Shown: piece after piece, positions 23,951 to 35,997 of the stretch | Layout: every line of letters begins with the position of its first letter | How positions within the stretch are numbered: the stretch's first letter is position 1 | Notes under the pieces: generated by a model | What the model saw: only the letters and a program-made list of their open reading frames with translations | The model's database searches: none | What the model was told of the DNA's origin: nothing | Assembly (NCBI RefSeq): GCF_000208865.1 | Contig: NC_018398.1 | Span: 2,232,001 to 2,296,000, forward strand | Length of the DNA stretch: 64,000 nucleotides | Source: Neospora caninum Liverpool | Taxonomy: Eukaryota; Apicomplexa; Conoidasida; Eucoccidiorida; Sarcocystidae | Direction: 5' to 3' | Program-made: the position numbers and the translations under genes

Positions 23951-26900
23951 GTTGCGAACCGAAAGCACCGACGGAATGCGGAGGTAAGACAGCAAGTGAA
24001 AGCGAACAGAGAAAATCTGCCGCGGGAGCGACAGGAAACAAGACCGCAGAGGAAACCTCGGCAGACGGACGTGTTGACACGAACGCGCCTTGGTGCTTTA
24101 CAGCGTAAATGCTTGGACCTTAAGCTTCTGGGAGAATGACACTCTGAAACGGGTAACAAATCCCGAATTCGAAAAGAGAAAGTGCAGGAACCCTGCACGC
24201 GATACAATAATTCAAGAAAACTGGCGATATCGATCGGGAAATTTGACGCTATACAATCCCGAATGAGACAGAAGAGCCAGGACGGGTTGCGAGGGTCGAG
24301 TCTCCGGGCTGTACATACACTCGACACCACCACGAAACCATTTTCAAGCGGTGAAAAATGGGTCACACTGGTCCGTGGGATGTTTTCCCAGAGAAGGCAA
24401 CGGACAACAGCGGAACGCGTTTTTCTGAACGAGACAGAGGCGACGAGACGGCGAAGCCTCCGACCCCGGCCTCAAATCGGTGCGGGTAGAGAGCCTCAAG
24501 CTTCCTCTGGAAGAGAACTGTATAACGAGGCCGTTCCTACCGGCGACCGAGTTCCTTCTGCATCTCCGAAGGCAAATGTCGCAGCAGGCCCGCTTCTCTC
24601 TGCAGAGAAGACTCAAAAACAAGGAAAAACTGAGAGCCGAGTACTGCCGCAATTACAACAGCATAATCCCAGGATCCCAAACGTGATTCAACCGGTCTTC
24701 TTCCCGCCACCCGCACAAGTCTCCGCGGCGCGAACCTCTCCGCTCGTGGCTCCGGCCAGGGACTCGGGTTCTCCGGTGAAAAGTACGCGCGAGAAGAAAG
24801 ATCGGGAGTTTTGCCAGACGAACCTGACGGCAGCTTCGAGAGAAAAAGTCCGTTTCCCTCGAAGCAACAGAAAGCAGAAGCTCTGAGGAGGCGCCGGAAG
24901 CAAGTGCCTCCCTTGTAACCCCCCCCCCCCCGGAAGTCCCCGCGGCCTCAATACCCGGAGTGACGAGAGCCGAATGGAACCCCGGAAGCATGAGAAGCCG
25001 GCAACGCCCGGTACTGTCGCTTCCCCTGCAGCCTGCACTGTCAGGGGCATCGATTCGTGTCTCCCACAGGGATTCTTTCGTTTTTTCTCAAAAGACAACG
25101 CCGGAAAAACTGCCCAGGTTCTTACACGTACCCACAACTGTCTCTGCCTACCAGTGCAGACACGTATATGCCATATGTGGATATATGAAGAGGGATAGGA
25201 TTATGTATGCGGGGGGTCCATTGAGGACGAGATGGACGATCAGGAAGCGGAGGAACTGGGACACTGGGGGTGCTTTCGTGGGGATCCTCTCGCATTCACC
25301 GTCCCCTCTCTTGGCGGTTCTTCTGGCTCTCGCCTGCGCACTCGTCGGGGCACAGGCCCCGTTGATGCCGACAGCACAGGAAGGAAGGCAAGGTGGAAAG
25401 AGTAGAGAAACCACGCAAATATCTCGCTGTTGAGTGCTCTCTCGTTTCGTCTTAGTCGAAAGAACCGTAAAGATTTTGAAAGAGCGGAAACGGGAGGAAG
25501 GAGAGAGAACGCAAGGCACACGCGGCGAACGGTAGACAGAGGCTTGAGGCCTCGAGGCGTGGTGGTGCCTGGGTTCGATTGTTGCATAGGCGAACAAAAA
25601 GAGACGGACTGGCAGTGTCTTCGATGAGGCAAGTTCACAACTCTTCTCCCGTCGTTTTTTTCTAACGAGAGAGTCTCTGTAGAGAACCGTGAACTCTTTC
25701 GAATTTTCCTGGGAAGTTCGGCAGAAAATGCGCCACGCAGAAAAAGTAAACGCGGTATTCGAAACGGGCATCGATGCCTCAATACTGCCTAGAGCGACAG
25801 GGGATTCGAGACTCACGAGTGAGTTGGGAGGCAAAAAGACGGTGAGGAGGCACCGCACAGCGTGAAAAGGAAGAACACGGAAAGTTTGGGAAACTGAGAG
25901 GTAGGATGACCTTCTTCTCCCCGGAACCTCTCACACAAGTACAGAGAGCCGTACGACCGCAGGCAATTGCGAATTTGAGTTCGCGCGCGCACGTGACGCA
26001 ACGCACACACAGTCTGTGTAGCTGAGCAGAAAAGGAACGATAGTTCTCATACGGTGGAGCTCTCTGAAAGAAGCGCAAAGCAGGCACAGAAAGAGATCTG
26101 GTGGTTGTTTGTCGAATCTTCACAGGCTCTTCTAGTTCTCTGTTGTTCAACGTAGTCTCGAGGCCGCCGGTTGCATCAGATGCACGGAAGACTCACAGGT
26201 TCCTCGCAAGTCGCTGGCCGACATGCACGGCAATACGTAGAGAGAGAGAGGACTTTCCTCTTGTCACCCTCGCTCAGTCATTAACTTCTTTCTTTCTGGC
26301 GTTCAATGCCGTGTCGCTCGTCACTCTGGGGATACGTTTTCACGCAGCTATTCGGTCTCTCTGTCGTTTTTCCAGCGAGGAGCTATTCCCGCGTTCCTCT
26401 CGCATTTCGTGTCTCGTCGCGTGAAGTTCCCCATGGCTTCTTCGTCTCTCTTTTCGCAAACTGCGTGATTCCTCAGCTTTACTCTCACTTGATTTTTGCG
26501 CTCCATTGGACTGGAGAGCAGTCGGCGTAGCCTCTGAGACGCTTTTGCGCATTCATTTCGGGAAGAAGCAACCGCGAGCTCGATGCATTTTCAACTGGCA
26601 AAGTCCTCGCTCGCAGATGGTTTCCGCAACCGTTTTTCTCCATATTTCTTCGTGTCTTCCGCCACCCACGACTCTAGCTATGCATCTGTCGCACTTCGCA
26701 CCTAGTTGGAGGAGCATGCAATTCTCTCTTCCTTTGTAGGGTGCTGCCGGTTTCCACCAAACACTCTCTGGCGGTGCATGTAAACCGTCGTCATGGAGCT
26801 TCAGAGTTCCGAGGCCCGATTTTCAAATGCTTCAAGTCGTGGACTGGCTGGGAGCTCCCGTTCCAGAGTCTAACTCAAGGGTTTCCGTTGCTAAGGCCAG

Positions 26901-27546
26901 TCGGGCGTGCCTGGACTTCCCGACGATCTCGTGCACATCTTCCCTGGGTTCCACCTTCCGACAAAACAATTTGAACCAAACTTTTCTTCTCGGATTCAGA
27001 CTCCGGGTCGCCCTCGCGTAAGCACTCGACTTCCTTGCAGAGGAACAGTCGTGTCAGTTCCGCGATCGTGTGGTGTACGGGCCTTTGTCGACATCTGTGT
27101 GGTGCCTACGCAGCGGCCTTCCGGTGTACGTACATCAGAATCGGCAACTGTTCCCAAGCAGAGAACAAGCGTGAAATGAACGCGTAGTCACTTTCTACTG
27201 CTCTCCGGGCGAGGGACCGTGCTGCACCGCACATCAGGGGAAGAGGCAAAGAGGAGCGCTGGGGGATATCTCCTCACCTGCGTGGAGATTAAGAGGGGAA
27301 CCGTCCGAAGGGGTTTGAGGGCGAAGCGCATCAACGAAGGAGCGAAACGCCTACCCATTGCTCCTGTGCAAAGAGAGACACAAGGACATAAAGTACTCTC
27401 GCAATCCGTGCTGAAATCGTCGCGCACTGTCGCTGCGCTCCCTAGGAGAAAAGCCTTTCGTAACCTATTGGTGTCCTTTCGCCGTGTCTGTTTTTGCACA
27501 TGCCGAACCAGATCCGAAACAGGCCAACCGGCACACGACGGAAGCG
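23951..27546. promoter_or_regulatory. Divergent intergenic region between the ABHD17-like and SPRTN genes
   Basis: Both flanking genes start here and read outward, so the region should contain two promoters and 5' UTRs. Near-palindromic words occur at 24308-24321 (CTGTACATACACT) and 27122-27135 (CGGTGTACGTACAT). A poly-C run lies at about 24919-24930. A 234-codon plus-strand frame (24182-24886) has no family features and starts with GTG, so I leave it unannotated. Upstream non-coding exons of SPRTN are possible but not visible. Confidence 0.4.
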
Positions 27547-28709
27547 ATGGACGAGTCACGAGTCTCCCACCGTCGTGCTAGTCGCGTGCCGGAAGTCGGC
27601 GCCTCTGCTGCCGAAATCTCAGAGCTGGGCACTGGCGAGAGGACAGAAGAAAAATCAGACCAGGACAGCGAAGTGGAAGCCGTTGCCGTGATCAAGAGAC
27701 GCAGAATAGCCGGCCTTTCGGGCGGGCGTTTCCGCGACTGTTTCCCTAAAGAAGAAATTCCGCATCAAACTCCACACCAACCTGACAGTTCCCCATCGAG
27801 CTCAGAGGGGTCGGACTCAGTCCACGGAAACGGCGCCCGTGCCCATGTTTCTCAGCCAGGCTCTCCTCCTTGCTCTTTCGCAGCAGGGAGGATGGATGAT
27901 AAAACGCCCCCGGGTGAGCTCTTTTCCGGTGCTTTGTCCTCCTCGTCTTCTTCCTCTTCTTCCCCTTCTTCCTCGTCTTCCCTTTATTCCGCTTCTTCCT
28001 CGTTTCCATCTTCTCCCTCTTCTTCATCTTCTTCCTCTTCTTGCTCGTCTTCATCTTCTTTGCCGTCCTCTTCTTCATCAAGAGAGGTGAACCTCGCTAG
28101 TCTCTCCATCGACGGTCAGGCCGAGCTGGTCGCACCAGATTTGCATGCGCTCTTTGCGTATTACAATGACGCATTTTTCGAGGGGAAACTTAGCGGAGTG
28201 GAAGTCCGGTGGAGCAAGCGGATGACGCTCTGCGCTGGTCTCTGTGTCTATCAGGTAGGCCGCAAGTTTGTGCGCGTTTGCATGAAAAAAGCGAAGCTAA
28301 GCAATGCGGTATTTTCGACACTCAAGATGCCTGTGCACTCTCCTCCCCTCCGTCTTTACGGTTTTGTTTTCCGTCTTCGCCCTCTGTGCCCGACTTCTCT
28401 CTCTCTAAACCAGCTGTCCCCCTTTCGCTGTTGCGGGTGTACATTCGCCGCTCCCGTTCTCTCTCCTCTCCGCCGCCTCTGTGCAGACTGGTGGCTACTG
28501 CTCCGTGCGCCTCTCCGAGCCGTTGCTCAAGTTCAGATCGGTCAAGGAATTCCGCGTGAGACGAAACACCTGCAAAGAGAGGCTTCTGATACATTTACAC
28601 TCCCATGCAGGCGGTGCCTACACGCCGCTGCATCGATACACATTCCTATACATGTGTCTGCTGACAGTTACCCACATACACTCTGCCCAACGCCTACCGA
28701 GATACGTGA

Positions 28710-28756
<47 letters not shown>

Positions 28757-29798
28757 TATATTCATCTGTTAATGTAAATGCGTATCGGGTAGAGGTGGTT
28801 GTTTTTTCATTTGTCTATAAGGCGCGTCTGTGAGAGGTAACTCGTGTAGAAGCATGTGCGTGTATGTTTGGTGGTTAGCTGATGGGATATGCTGGACGGA
28901 ACCGAGCATTGAGGCAGCGAATTCGCTCTGCCTCTTCCAGGCCGGTGGTGCTTTTTTTCCCGGCGGTTTCCTGAATCTCGACGGTTCCCCGTGTGTCCGC
29001 AACGCTCTGTGTCTCTCTCGTGTTTTTGTGGAGAGGCAGATCTTGCTTTGTTTCGCCAAAGCTTGCATGCTCTCTCGAATTCTCCTTCGCGCGGACGCGC
29101 CTCCCTCTCTTTGCGCCACTCAGGAAACGCTCTTGCACGAGATGATTCACGCCTTCCTCTTTGTCTCGAAACGCAATCGTGACCATGACGCTCACGGGCC
29201 TGTAAGTTCGTTTCCCTCCCGGCAGAGACTCGCCGCTGTCCTGAGTGCTTTCTCGAACCCATGCAAAGAGACTAGAACGGGGATCCGGTAAACACACAGT
29301 CAGGGTATAAACCAGTCCAACTCGTAGCGTATGCCCCTCAGAAAAAGCTTATCCTGTCTCAGAAATTATCACTCCCAGTACTCTGGTCGCGCACTCGCGC
29401 AGCGCCTGCAGACTTCAGACCAGATGAACACACAGGCGCACGTACACCGGCATGCATGCATTCCCAGGCATCCAGACTACGTAGAGCGACAGATAGACAG
29501 AAGATAGACAGATAGGTAGAAGACAGATGGAAGATAGATAGAAGACAGGTAGATTGATATAGATATACATAATCTGGCGCACACGCCTTTATATCGACGC
29601 ACCTGTGAAGAAAGATAGGAAAGGCGACGCGTTTCTCGGGGGAAGAGTCGGAGTAACTATCTCAGGTTGGACTTTTTTTCGAACAATACCGGCGAGGTGT
29701 CGACTTCACTCCAGCTGCTCAGCACCAACCCGCCTCACATGCTTGCAGGAACTCGATGTATCTATTTCGGTGCACGCTTATACCTATAACTCGTATTT

Positions 29799-29834
<36 letters not shown>

Positions 29835-32800
29835 ATATTTGTGTATCCAGGGGTATATGTCTGTACTGTGTTTCGTCTTTGGATATAAATGTGTACGTCG
29901 GTCCCCACTAGATGTGTCCTTGCACCAAGATGTGTCTATGTGTTTGCTTTTTCGATTTTCGTTTGCTTCTGGGTTCAGGACTTTCTGGCCCATATGCGGC
30001 GGCTGAATGCGTTAACTGGACTGAACATCACTGTTTTCCACAATTTCCATGACGAGGTCGCGCACTACCGCACGCACATATGGCGCTGTCAGGTGAGGCT
30101 TCCTCTTCCTCGCTTTTCTGTCTCGTGGATTGTCTCAACTGGTTTGTGTGTCGTCTTTTTTTTTCTGGCACCTGCCCCGCTGTGCGTCTTGTCCCTTTAC
30201 GCGATTTCTGGGTCTTGACGCTGCGGCTTACTTGACCAAAATATGTCCTTGGCATTCTCCTTTGTCTTTCCATTGTCTTTCGCTTCCTCTTCTCTCAACT
30301 CCTCATTCTCTTCTCTCCCTTCTTTCGTGTGACGTGTACCCCGCCTTGCCGTCTGAACGCTTCTACGGTGTCTTTTCGCTTCCCACGCCGCCTTTCTTGC
30401 CTTCGTGCCTTTCTTTGTTCGGCGCATGAAAACGCGAACTGCCATTTACTGCTTCCTCCATTCCTCCTGCCTTCGCTCACGGTGTACGTCCAGCGTCCAG
30501 CTTGTCTCCTGCGCGGCGACTGACGATCGCCTCTCTTCTCCAGCTGCTGTCTCTTCGTGTCTACGCCGTCCCTCCGCTCCCCCCGCCCTCGCCTTGCGTG
30601 GGCTTCCTGTTCCACCGCCCAGAGGAAAGCGCGGTGGAGAGTCTTGTGAGACAGCCGAACCTCGGGCTCTGGTTGTCTAACAGTTTCCACGTTTCGAGTG
30701 CTTTCTGTTCCTAGGGGAAATGCCGAGAAACGCCGCCCTTCTTCGGTTACGTTCGACGGTCGATGAATCGTGCGCCAGGCCCAAACGACCGCTGGTGTAA
30801 GTGTCTGTACAGCTCAGCGGGAGGCAGCTCCGCTCTGGCGTCTTCCAGACGAACGATCGTCGGGTTCGAAGCGAACCGCGCCCACAGTCGAGTCTCTGCT
30901 GTTCACCGCAAAACCGACAGCGTCGACATACACAGATGCATGCTCACCTGCACGGTTACTACTTATATAAAAACGCACACACATATCTCCATTCTGTAAA
31001 AAGTGTATGTGAAAGTATACATATATAGGCTCTTGCCTGTGTGTGTATAGAGAAGCATGTGTGTATGTGTACGTCTGTGTGGGGACAGGACGGAGTGCTT
31101 TTTAGCGGTTTTGTGGGCGCCGCGCGTCGGCGTTTTCTTACAGCGGCAGCACGGGGCCAGTGACTACGAACTTTCCACTTTCTGTATCGAACTTACTTTG
31201 CTCCTCTGTCTTCTTCTTCTCCCTCCGTGTAGGGGCGGAGCACCAGCAAAACTGTGGAGGCACCTACGTGAAAATCAGCGAGCCTAAGAAGGCCGTCGCG
31301 AACCGAACTTCCTCTTTGTCGATGAGAAAGCAGAAGAAGGTGGAGAAGGACGAGTCAGTTGGTTCGCGAAACCTCTTGGTGCCGAGCGGGACGGAAGGAG
31401 CGCGTCCGGCGGGGTCTCTGCTCTTTCGGCGAACTGCGCGAGACAGCGCATCCCAGGCCGAGGTGGGAGAAACGAAGTTGCTGTCTCCTCGGGGACACCC
31501 ACGGCCTGCACCCCAGGAAAGCCGAAGCCGGTACCCTACCCTCGCAGACGTCTTGAACAGAAACAGAGTCGATCGTTTCCGGAATTTAAAAACGCTTGCC
31601 GATTCCAAAGGCTCTTTGAGTGCCGTTACTCCCTCCCAGTCGGCTTCATCCTCATCTCCGTCTGTATCTGCCTCTTTCCCGTCTCTACCTTCCTCTTCGG
31701 ATTCGTCTTTGGGTTTGTGCTCCTCCTTTCCCTCGTCTTCCCTCAATTCTCCCTCTCCTTCCCGGCTTCCTCCTCCTCTCCATGTTTCGTCTTGTGCTTC
31801 GTCTTCTTCATCCTGTGCTTCTTACACTTCGTCGTCGGCTTTCTCTGGTTCTGCTGCCGACGATGGCATTCTCCGGGAAGATGATGCAGTTGAAGTGATC
31901 GCCATTCGTCCTGCCTGCCCCCTGTCTTCTCGAACGGCTCCTTCGGCTCGTGCGCGTCTCTCCGATCTCTCGCGTTCTCGGGCGCATCGAGGAAGCCCCG
32001 CAGGTGAACCGGGCGAGCGAGGCGGTGACCTGCTCGAGGTGCACGGCGACACGGACGCGAACATGCAGAGGCGAGCAAACGCGCTCTCGGAGACGTCCGC
32101 GGACGACGACTCGGATATTCTCTTCATTTCAAGCACGCGCGGTGTGCCGCCGCGTTCACAGTCCTCTGCTGTTCCTTCGTCTTCTCTAAAGCGAGACCTC
32201 GTGGCAAGCGAACTATCAGCACGAGAAAACAAAGTGCCGCAGAGAAGGCCTCTTCCGTCGGCTTCGTTGTCTTTTGTTCCCTCTTCTTCTCCCGCTGCCT
32301 GTCCACCTTCCTCATCTAAAGCATGTCCTTCTCATCTGTCGACAGGACGAGGCGCTGGTGACACGGTGCGCGACACCCCGAGGTCTTCCTCTGTGACTCG
32401 AGAGCCCGACGCTTCTTCATGTCGGTTCTGCGAAAGGAGCTTCGCGGATCCCCGCGCTCTGAGACGCCATATTCAGTGGTAATACCTCTTTTTCTTACTG
32501 TCCCACGGACAACACAAACCGTATATCTACACATACACTATATATATATATATATATGTATATATCCGTGGCCAAACAACGCTATGTGCCTACATCTGTG
32601 TAGGGCTGCGCCTATTTCTCTGCACGGATTGATGTAGATCTGCATTTGTCTATTTAGAAGCGTATACAGCCGGGTGTGTGGCTGTGTGTGTATGAGAGTG
32701 TCTTTACTATGAGTGTAGCTTTACGTTTGTACCCTTTTGTATGCATGTGCAGATGTAGCCGAAAGGTGTTTCCCGTGCGTGATCTTCCCCGTCGGTTTCA

Positions 32801-33121
32801 GAAAAGAGGATGTGGATCGAGTTTGCATGACGCGTGCCGTCTTCCGAGAGCGTCGTCGCTGTTTTCTGCGCATGCTGCTTGTGCGTGCACTTCTCTATAG
32901 CCAACCGAAACAGAGTAGTTACGAAGGAAGCACAGCGCATCTTCCGTCTCTCTGGAGCTCGGCCTTTTTCCCTTGTGAGGTCCCCACTATTTGCGTTGCT
33001 TTCGTTGCTTGGCTGCTCAATCAGCTGCCTTCGAGATCCCGACCGTCTCCAAGGCCGCACCGACTTGGCCAGTGTCCCAAGAGACGAAGGACAACGCGTT
33101 GGTGGATCCGACAGATGCTGA
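27547..33121 (+). CDS. SPRTN: SPRTN/Spartan-type DNA-protein crosslink metalloprotease
   Basis: Zinc protease that cleaves proteins covalently trapped on DNA. Exons: 27547-28254, 28487-28555, 29124-29201, 29979-30092, 30715-30796, 31233-32478, plus a last exon I cannot fix (candidate 33025-33121). Phases agree throughout. The SprT core starts near residue 195 (LFAYYNDAFFEGKLSGVEVR), then GGYCSVRLSEPLLKFRS, catalytic LHEMIHAFLFV (HExxH), third ligand in HDAHGPDF, ALTGLNITVFHNFHDEVAHY, and zinc ribbon WRCQGKCRETPPFFGYV then WWAEHQQNCGGTYVKI. This is nearly the animal SPRTN pattern. Exon 1 has a poly-Ser tract (about 27940-28080). Exon 6 is a long disordered tail with two SUMO-interaction-like motifs (VEVIAI and DDDSDILFIS). 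It ends in a zinc finger CRFCERSFADPRALRRHIQ that needs the next exon for its last Cys (UBZ4 type). The ATG at 27547 is the first in frame. Confidence 0.88.
28712..28762. repeat. (TA)n microsatellite in SPRTN intron 2
   Basis: About 50 bp of TA with one CATA interruption, inside the 28556-29123 intron. Confidence 0.92.
29480..29565. repeat. GATAGA/AGACAG tetranucleotide-type repeat in SPRTN intron 3
   Basis: Degenerate units such as GATAGACAGAA, GATAGACAGATAGG and AGACAGATGGAAGATAGATA. They are followed by a (TA)n run at 29801-29830 in the same intron. Confidence 0.8.
29801..29830. repeat. (TA)n microsatellite in SPRTN intron 3
   Basis: Pure TA run about 150 bp before the exon 4 acceptor at 29978. 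Confidence 0.9.
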
Positions 33122-33170
33122 ACTCTTCGCCCACACCAAAAGGTCTACGAATCCTTATCTAGTTGCGTAG

Positions 33171-35997
33171 AAGCATGTACACATGCGCTGCCCGCGTCTC
33201 TTTATACAGGTCTCTTCTGCATGCAAACGTATATGATGTATGTCTCCAAGTATTCGCCCTATGCGTTGGGAGATACAACGCGCTCAGTTTACTTCTAGTG
33301 AGTCTTTTTGCAAGATAGCCTTTTTTGTTTAACATCTTCATTTTAAATGGAGTTTGAACTGCATGCATGTCAAGCTGCACACAGCTGAGAGCGCGCAGCC
33401 ACGTTCCTCGACTCTGGAACCGGAGGCAGCGCCTGCTAGAGACGGGATCAGGCTTTGATCATCACGCAGATGGCCCGTGTGGCCGACGCAGACAAGCGCA
33501 TGCAGGTGATCCCTAGGCAGACACCACACCGAAGGAAACGTTGCGTCTTTTTCTGACTCGAAACGGACATGCCGCCAGGCCGCGGTCCCCTCACTCCCTC
33601 CGGCGCAGTGGCACGCGAGATCTCTTTTTCACAGAGAAATCCATTCGAAAGCAAAACGAACAAGCCGATGGTCACACAGTCCAGCGCATAACCCCGGGCG
33701 GGGGAATGCGAGACCGCCGGCCTAGGGTTGTGTCGCCCTCATCATCGGACTTGCTGCAAATGGATTTTTGGAGCGATTTGAAGTGGTGTTAGGACCCCGC
33801 TGACTGGTTTGGAGTTATGTGGGTGTGAAAACGTTCCATCAAAAACGAACCGCTCAGCGCGCTCGTTGGAACACCGCGGGCGGTCAGGATGAAAAATCCC
33901 TGGACAACGAGGCAGACACAAAACGGTATTTCCACGTTACGCACATCTGTTTGGGTAGTGCGGGGGAGGTGCGGTTTGAAATGTTTTCTAGGACGTTGGA
34001 TCTCTCGGGACATCCTCGTTTCCGGGAACGCGGTACGGCGAATGGGGCACGTACCCTCGCGGCGCTCAGCAGTTGAGCGTAGGAGCCGATATCTCCCCGA
34101 GTGTTGCGGCCTCTCACAGAGCGCCATGTTCCTGTGGTTTCGCTTTCGTATGCCTCCAACTGTCGTGCAATACCGTTTGTGTCTTTGCTGAACCGTCCCC
34201 TGTGTTTCCGGAGAGCGGCAGAAGAGGGAACGTTGCGAGACTCCCTCTAGAGGAAAACGGGGCGGCGCTAGATACAAACTCAACTTTCGTTGTACTGAAA
34301 AAGCCTTGCCGTTTGTTCCCACCGTTTTTACGATACCAGAGCAGTTACTGGGACCTAGGCAGCGAAGGGGAAGTTTCTGTGTAGAGAGGCCACCTGTGTT
34401 TCGGCGGATCTCGGGTCGTCAGCCCTGTTGCGCGTAACTATCTCGTTTTTGTCAGGAGGAAACCGTTCTCGAAAGAAGCCGACTGTGTGCCTCGACAGTC
34501 GACAGGCAGCCCCCCCTAGAGTGATGAGATTGTATCCAGCGACGCTTGAGCTATATCCGCAAAGGCTTTCCGCGTTTCCTGTTTTACCAACTGCCGGCTA
34601 TCTCGAGTCGCGGTAGCTCTCGCGACTCCGCAGTGCCTCGACTCGTGTTCCCTGGCACACATCTGCACACGGTTCCGACGAGCTTGCGGCCTCTCGCCAA
34701 GTTTGCTTTTACTCAGCTGGCGGATGGGGGAGTTCGGGGACAAACTCGCATCTGTCTCGAAGGTTTCGCTGTTTCTCTCGCCTGATCCAAATGTTCGAAA
34801 AGGCACAGAATGCCGGCTACACAAATTTACGTTAGTGCAACTTTGCGAAGTTGCACGCGTGTCTCCCTCTCGAACGCAACAGCTAGGGCTGTTCCCCTCG
34901 TCGGATTCAAGCAGATGATCCGCTTCATCTTCCCCTTTCTTCCCTTCTTGTTGTTTGCCGATGGGAGAGTGTTCCGACAGGCTCTCGCCGCGATGCTGTC
35001 TCTTCCCGCCGCCATATAGCAGCGGCTGTGTGTCTCCGCTGCGTGGCCGTCGTCGCCTCACCATTTATCTGGTCCTCCTCTAGGGGAGGATTTGTGGTTT
35101 TTCTTTTTCTGTGGATTTCCTGGTCCCGGTCGTCTTTCCTGGTGTCGCTTCCCAGTCCTCGTCTCTCTGTTTATTCGATTTGAGGTACACAAATATGAAC
35201 GCATAGGATCGGCCGACACAACGGTCTGCAACCTTCACGTAGGGAGGGTTTGTAAAGACGCTGTGTCTCTGCTCAGTCGCCCGTTCCTCTGAGTGCCCTC
35301 GACCTTCGAGGAGTTCTTCCACAGAAAGGAACCGCATTTTGAGTTTTCCGTCTCCTGAAATTACCGTTTGATCCTCTGGGAGAGCATTTGTTTCTGTGCG
35401 GCACAGGCGCTGCGTTCATGCGTTTCCCGCCGCCGCGAGAGAAGGTTTTGCGTGTTGAACAGAAGCCGGCGTGTGCATTCATTTGATACCGCATCTCCCC
35501 AGCGTGACTCGTTTCCTCTCAGGTCAGAGGAGGCGCGTCGTCGAGGAGCAACCGGCCTCTCTGTCTTCTCCTTGTACTTTGGAAGGGCGAGCGGCGCGGG
35601 AATCCATGCGACAGAACAGGTTTCTGTGTTTTTCGTCGGGCACCCGAGGGACGAAGCAAACAGAACTAGGGCCTCTGGCGTTTCCTCTGCTCTCTACCCG
35701 TGTCGTCCCCGAGACGCGCGCGCTTACCTGTCGGATATATGCTTTGTTTCAGCTCGCACCCCGTGGCTGTCATTTTTCCGCTGAACTCTTTCTTATGGTT
35801 TTCCCAAGTGTGCTGTCTACCAGGTGCTGTCCATACGCATTCCTCCCCCTCAGCGTATCTTTTTTTTGGCGGCGAAAGCGCTCGTCTCCTCAGGCAGAGC
35901 GTGCAGAAGTCGGTCGCGCGCTGCGTGCCTCGTTCGCTCGCCTTTCCGTCCCCTTCTGTGCATCCATCTGTTCTCTGCGTTCAACACCCTGGCCAAC
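33171..35997. other. Intergenic region upstream of the 35998 gene
   Basis: Between the SPRTN 3' end and the next start codon. The candidate last frame of SPRTN may reach 33170 (ending STNPYLVA). No other frame shows family-like content. The part nearest 35998 is open in the same frame back to 35824 but without an ATG, and should be 5' UTR and promoter. Confidence 0.45.

Noticed and set aside
24182..24886. A 234-codon plus-strand open frame
   Set aside because: It begins with GTG, has no family-like segment, an Arg/Ser/Gln composition typical of chance frames in this DNA, and lies in a divergent promoter region.
29480..29565. Possible CRISPR-like or tandem element in SPRTN intron 3
   Set aside because: Units are 4-11 bp, degenerate and without unique spacers. 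It is a GATA-type microsatellite in a eukaryotic intron.
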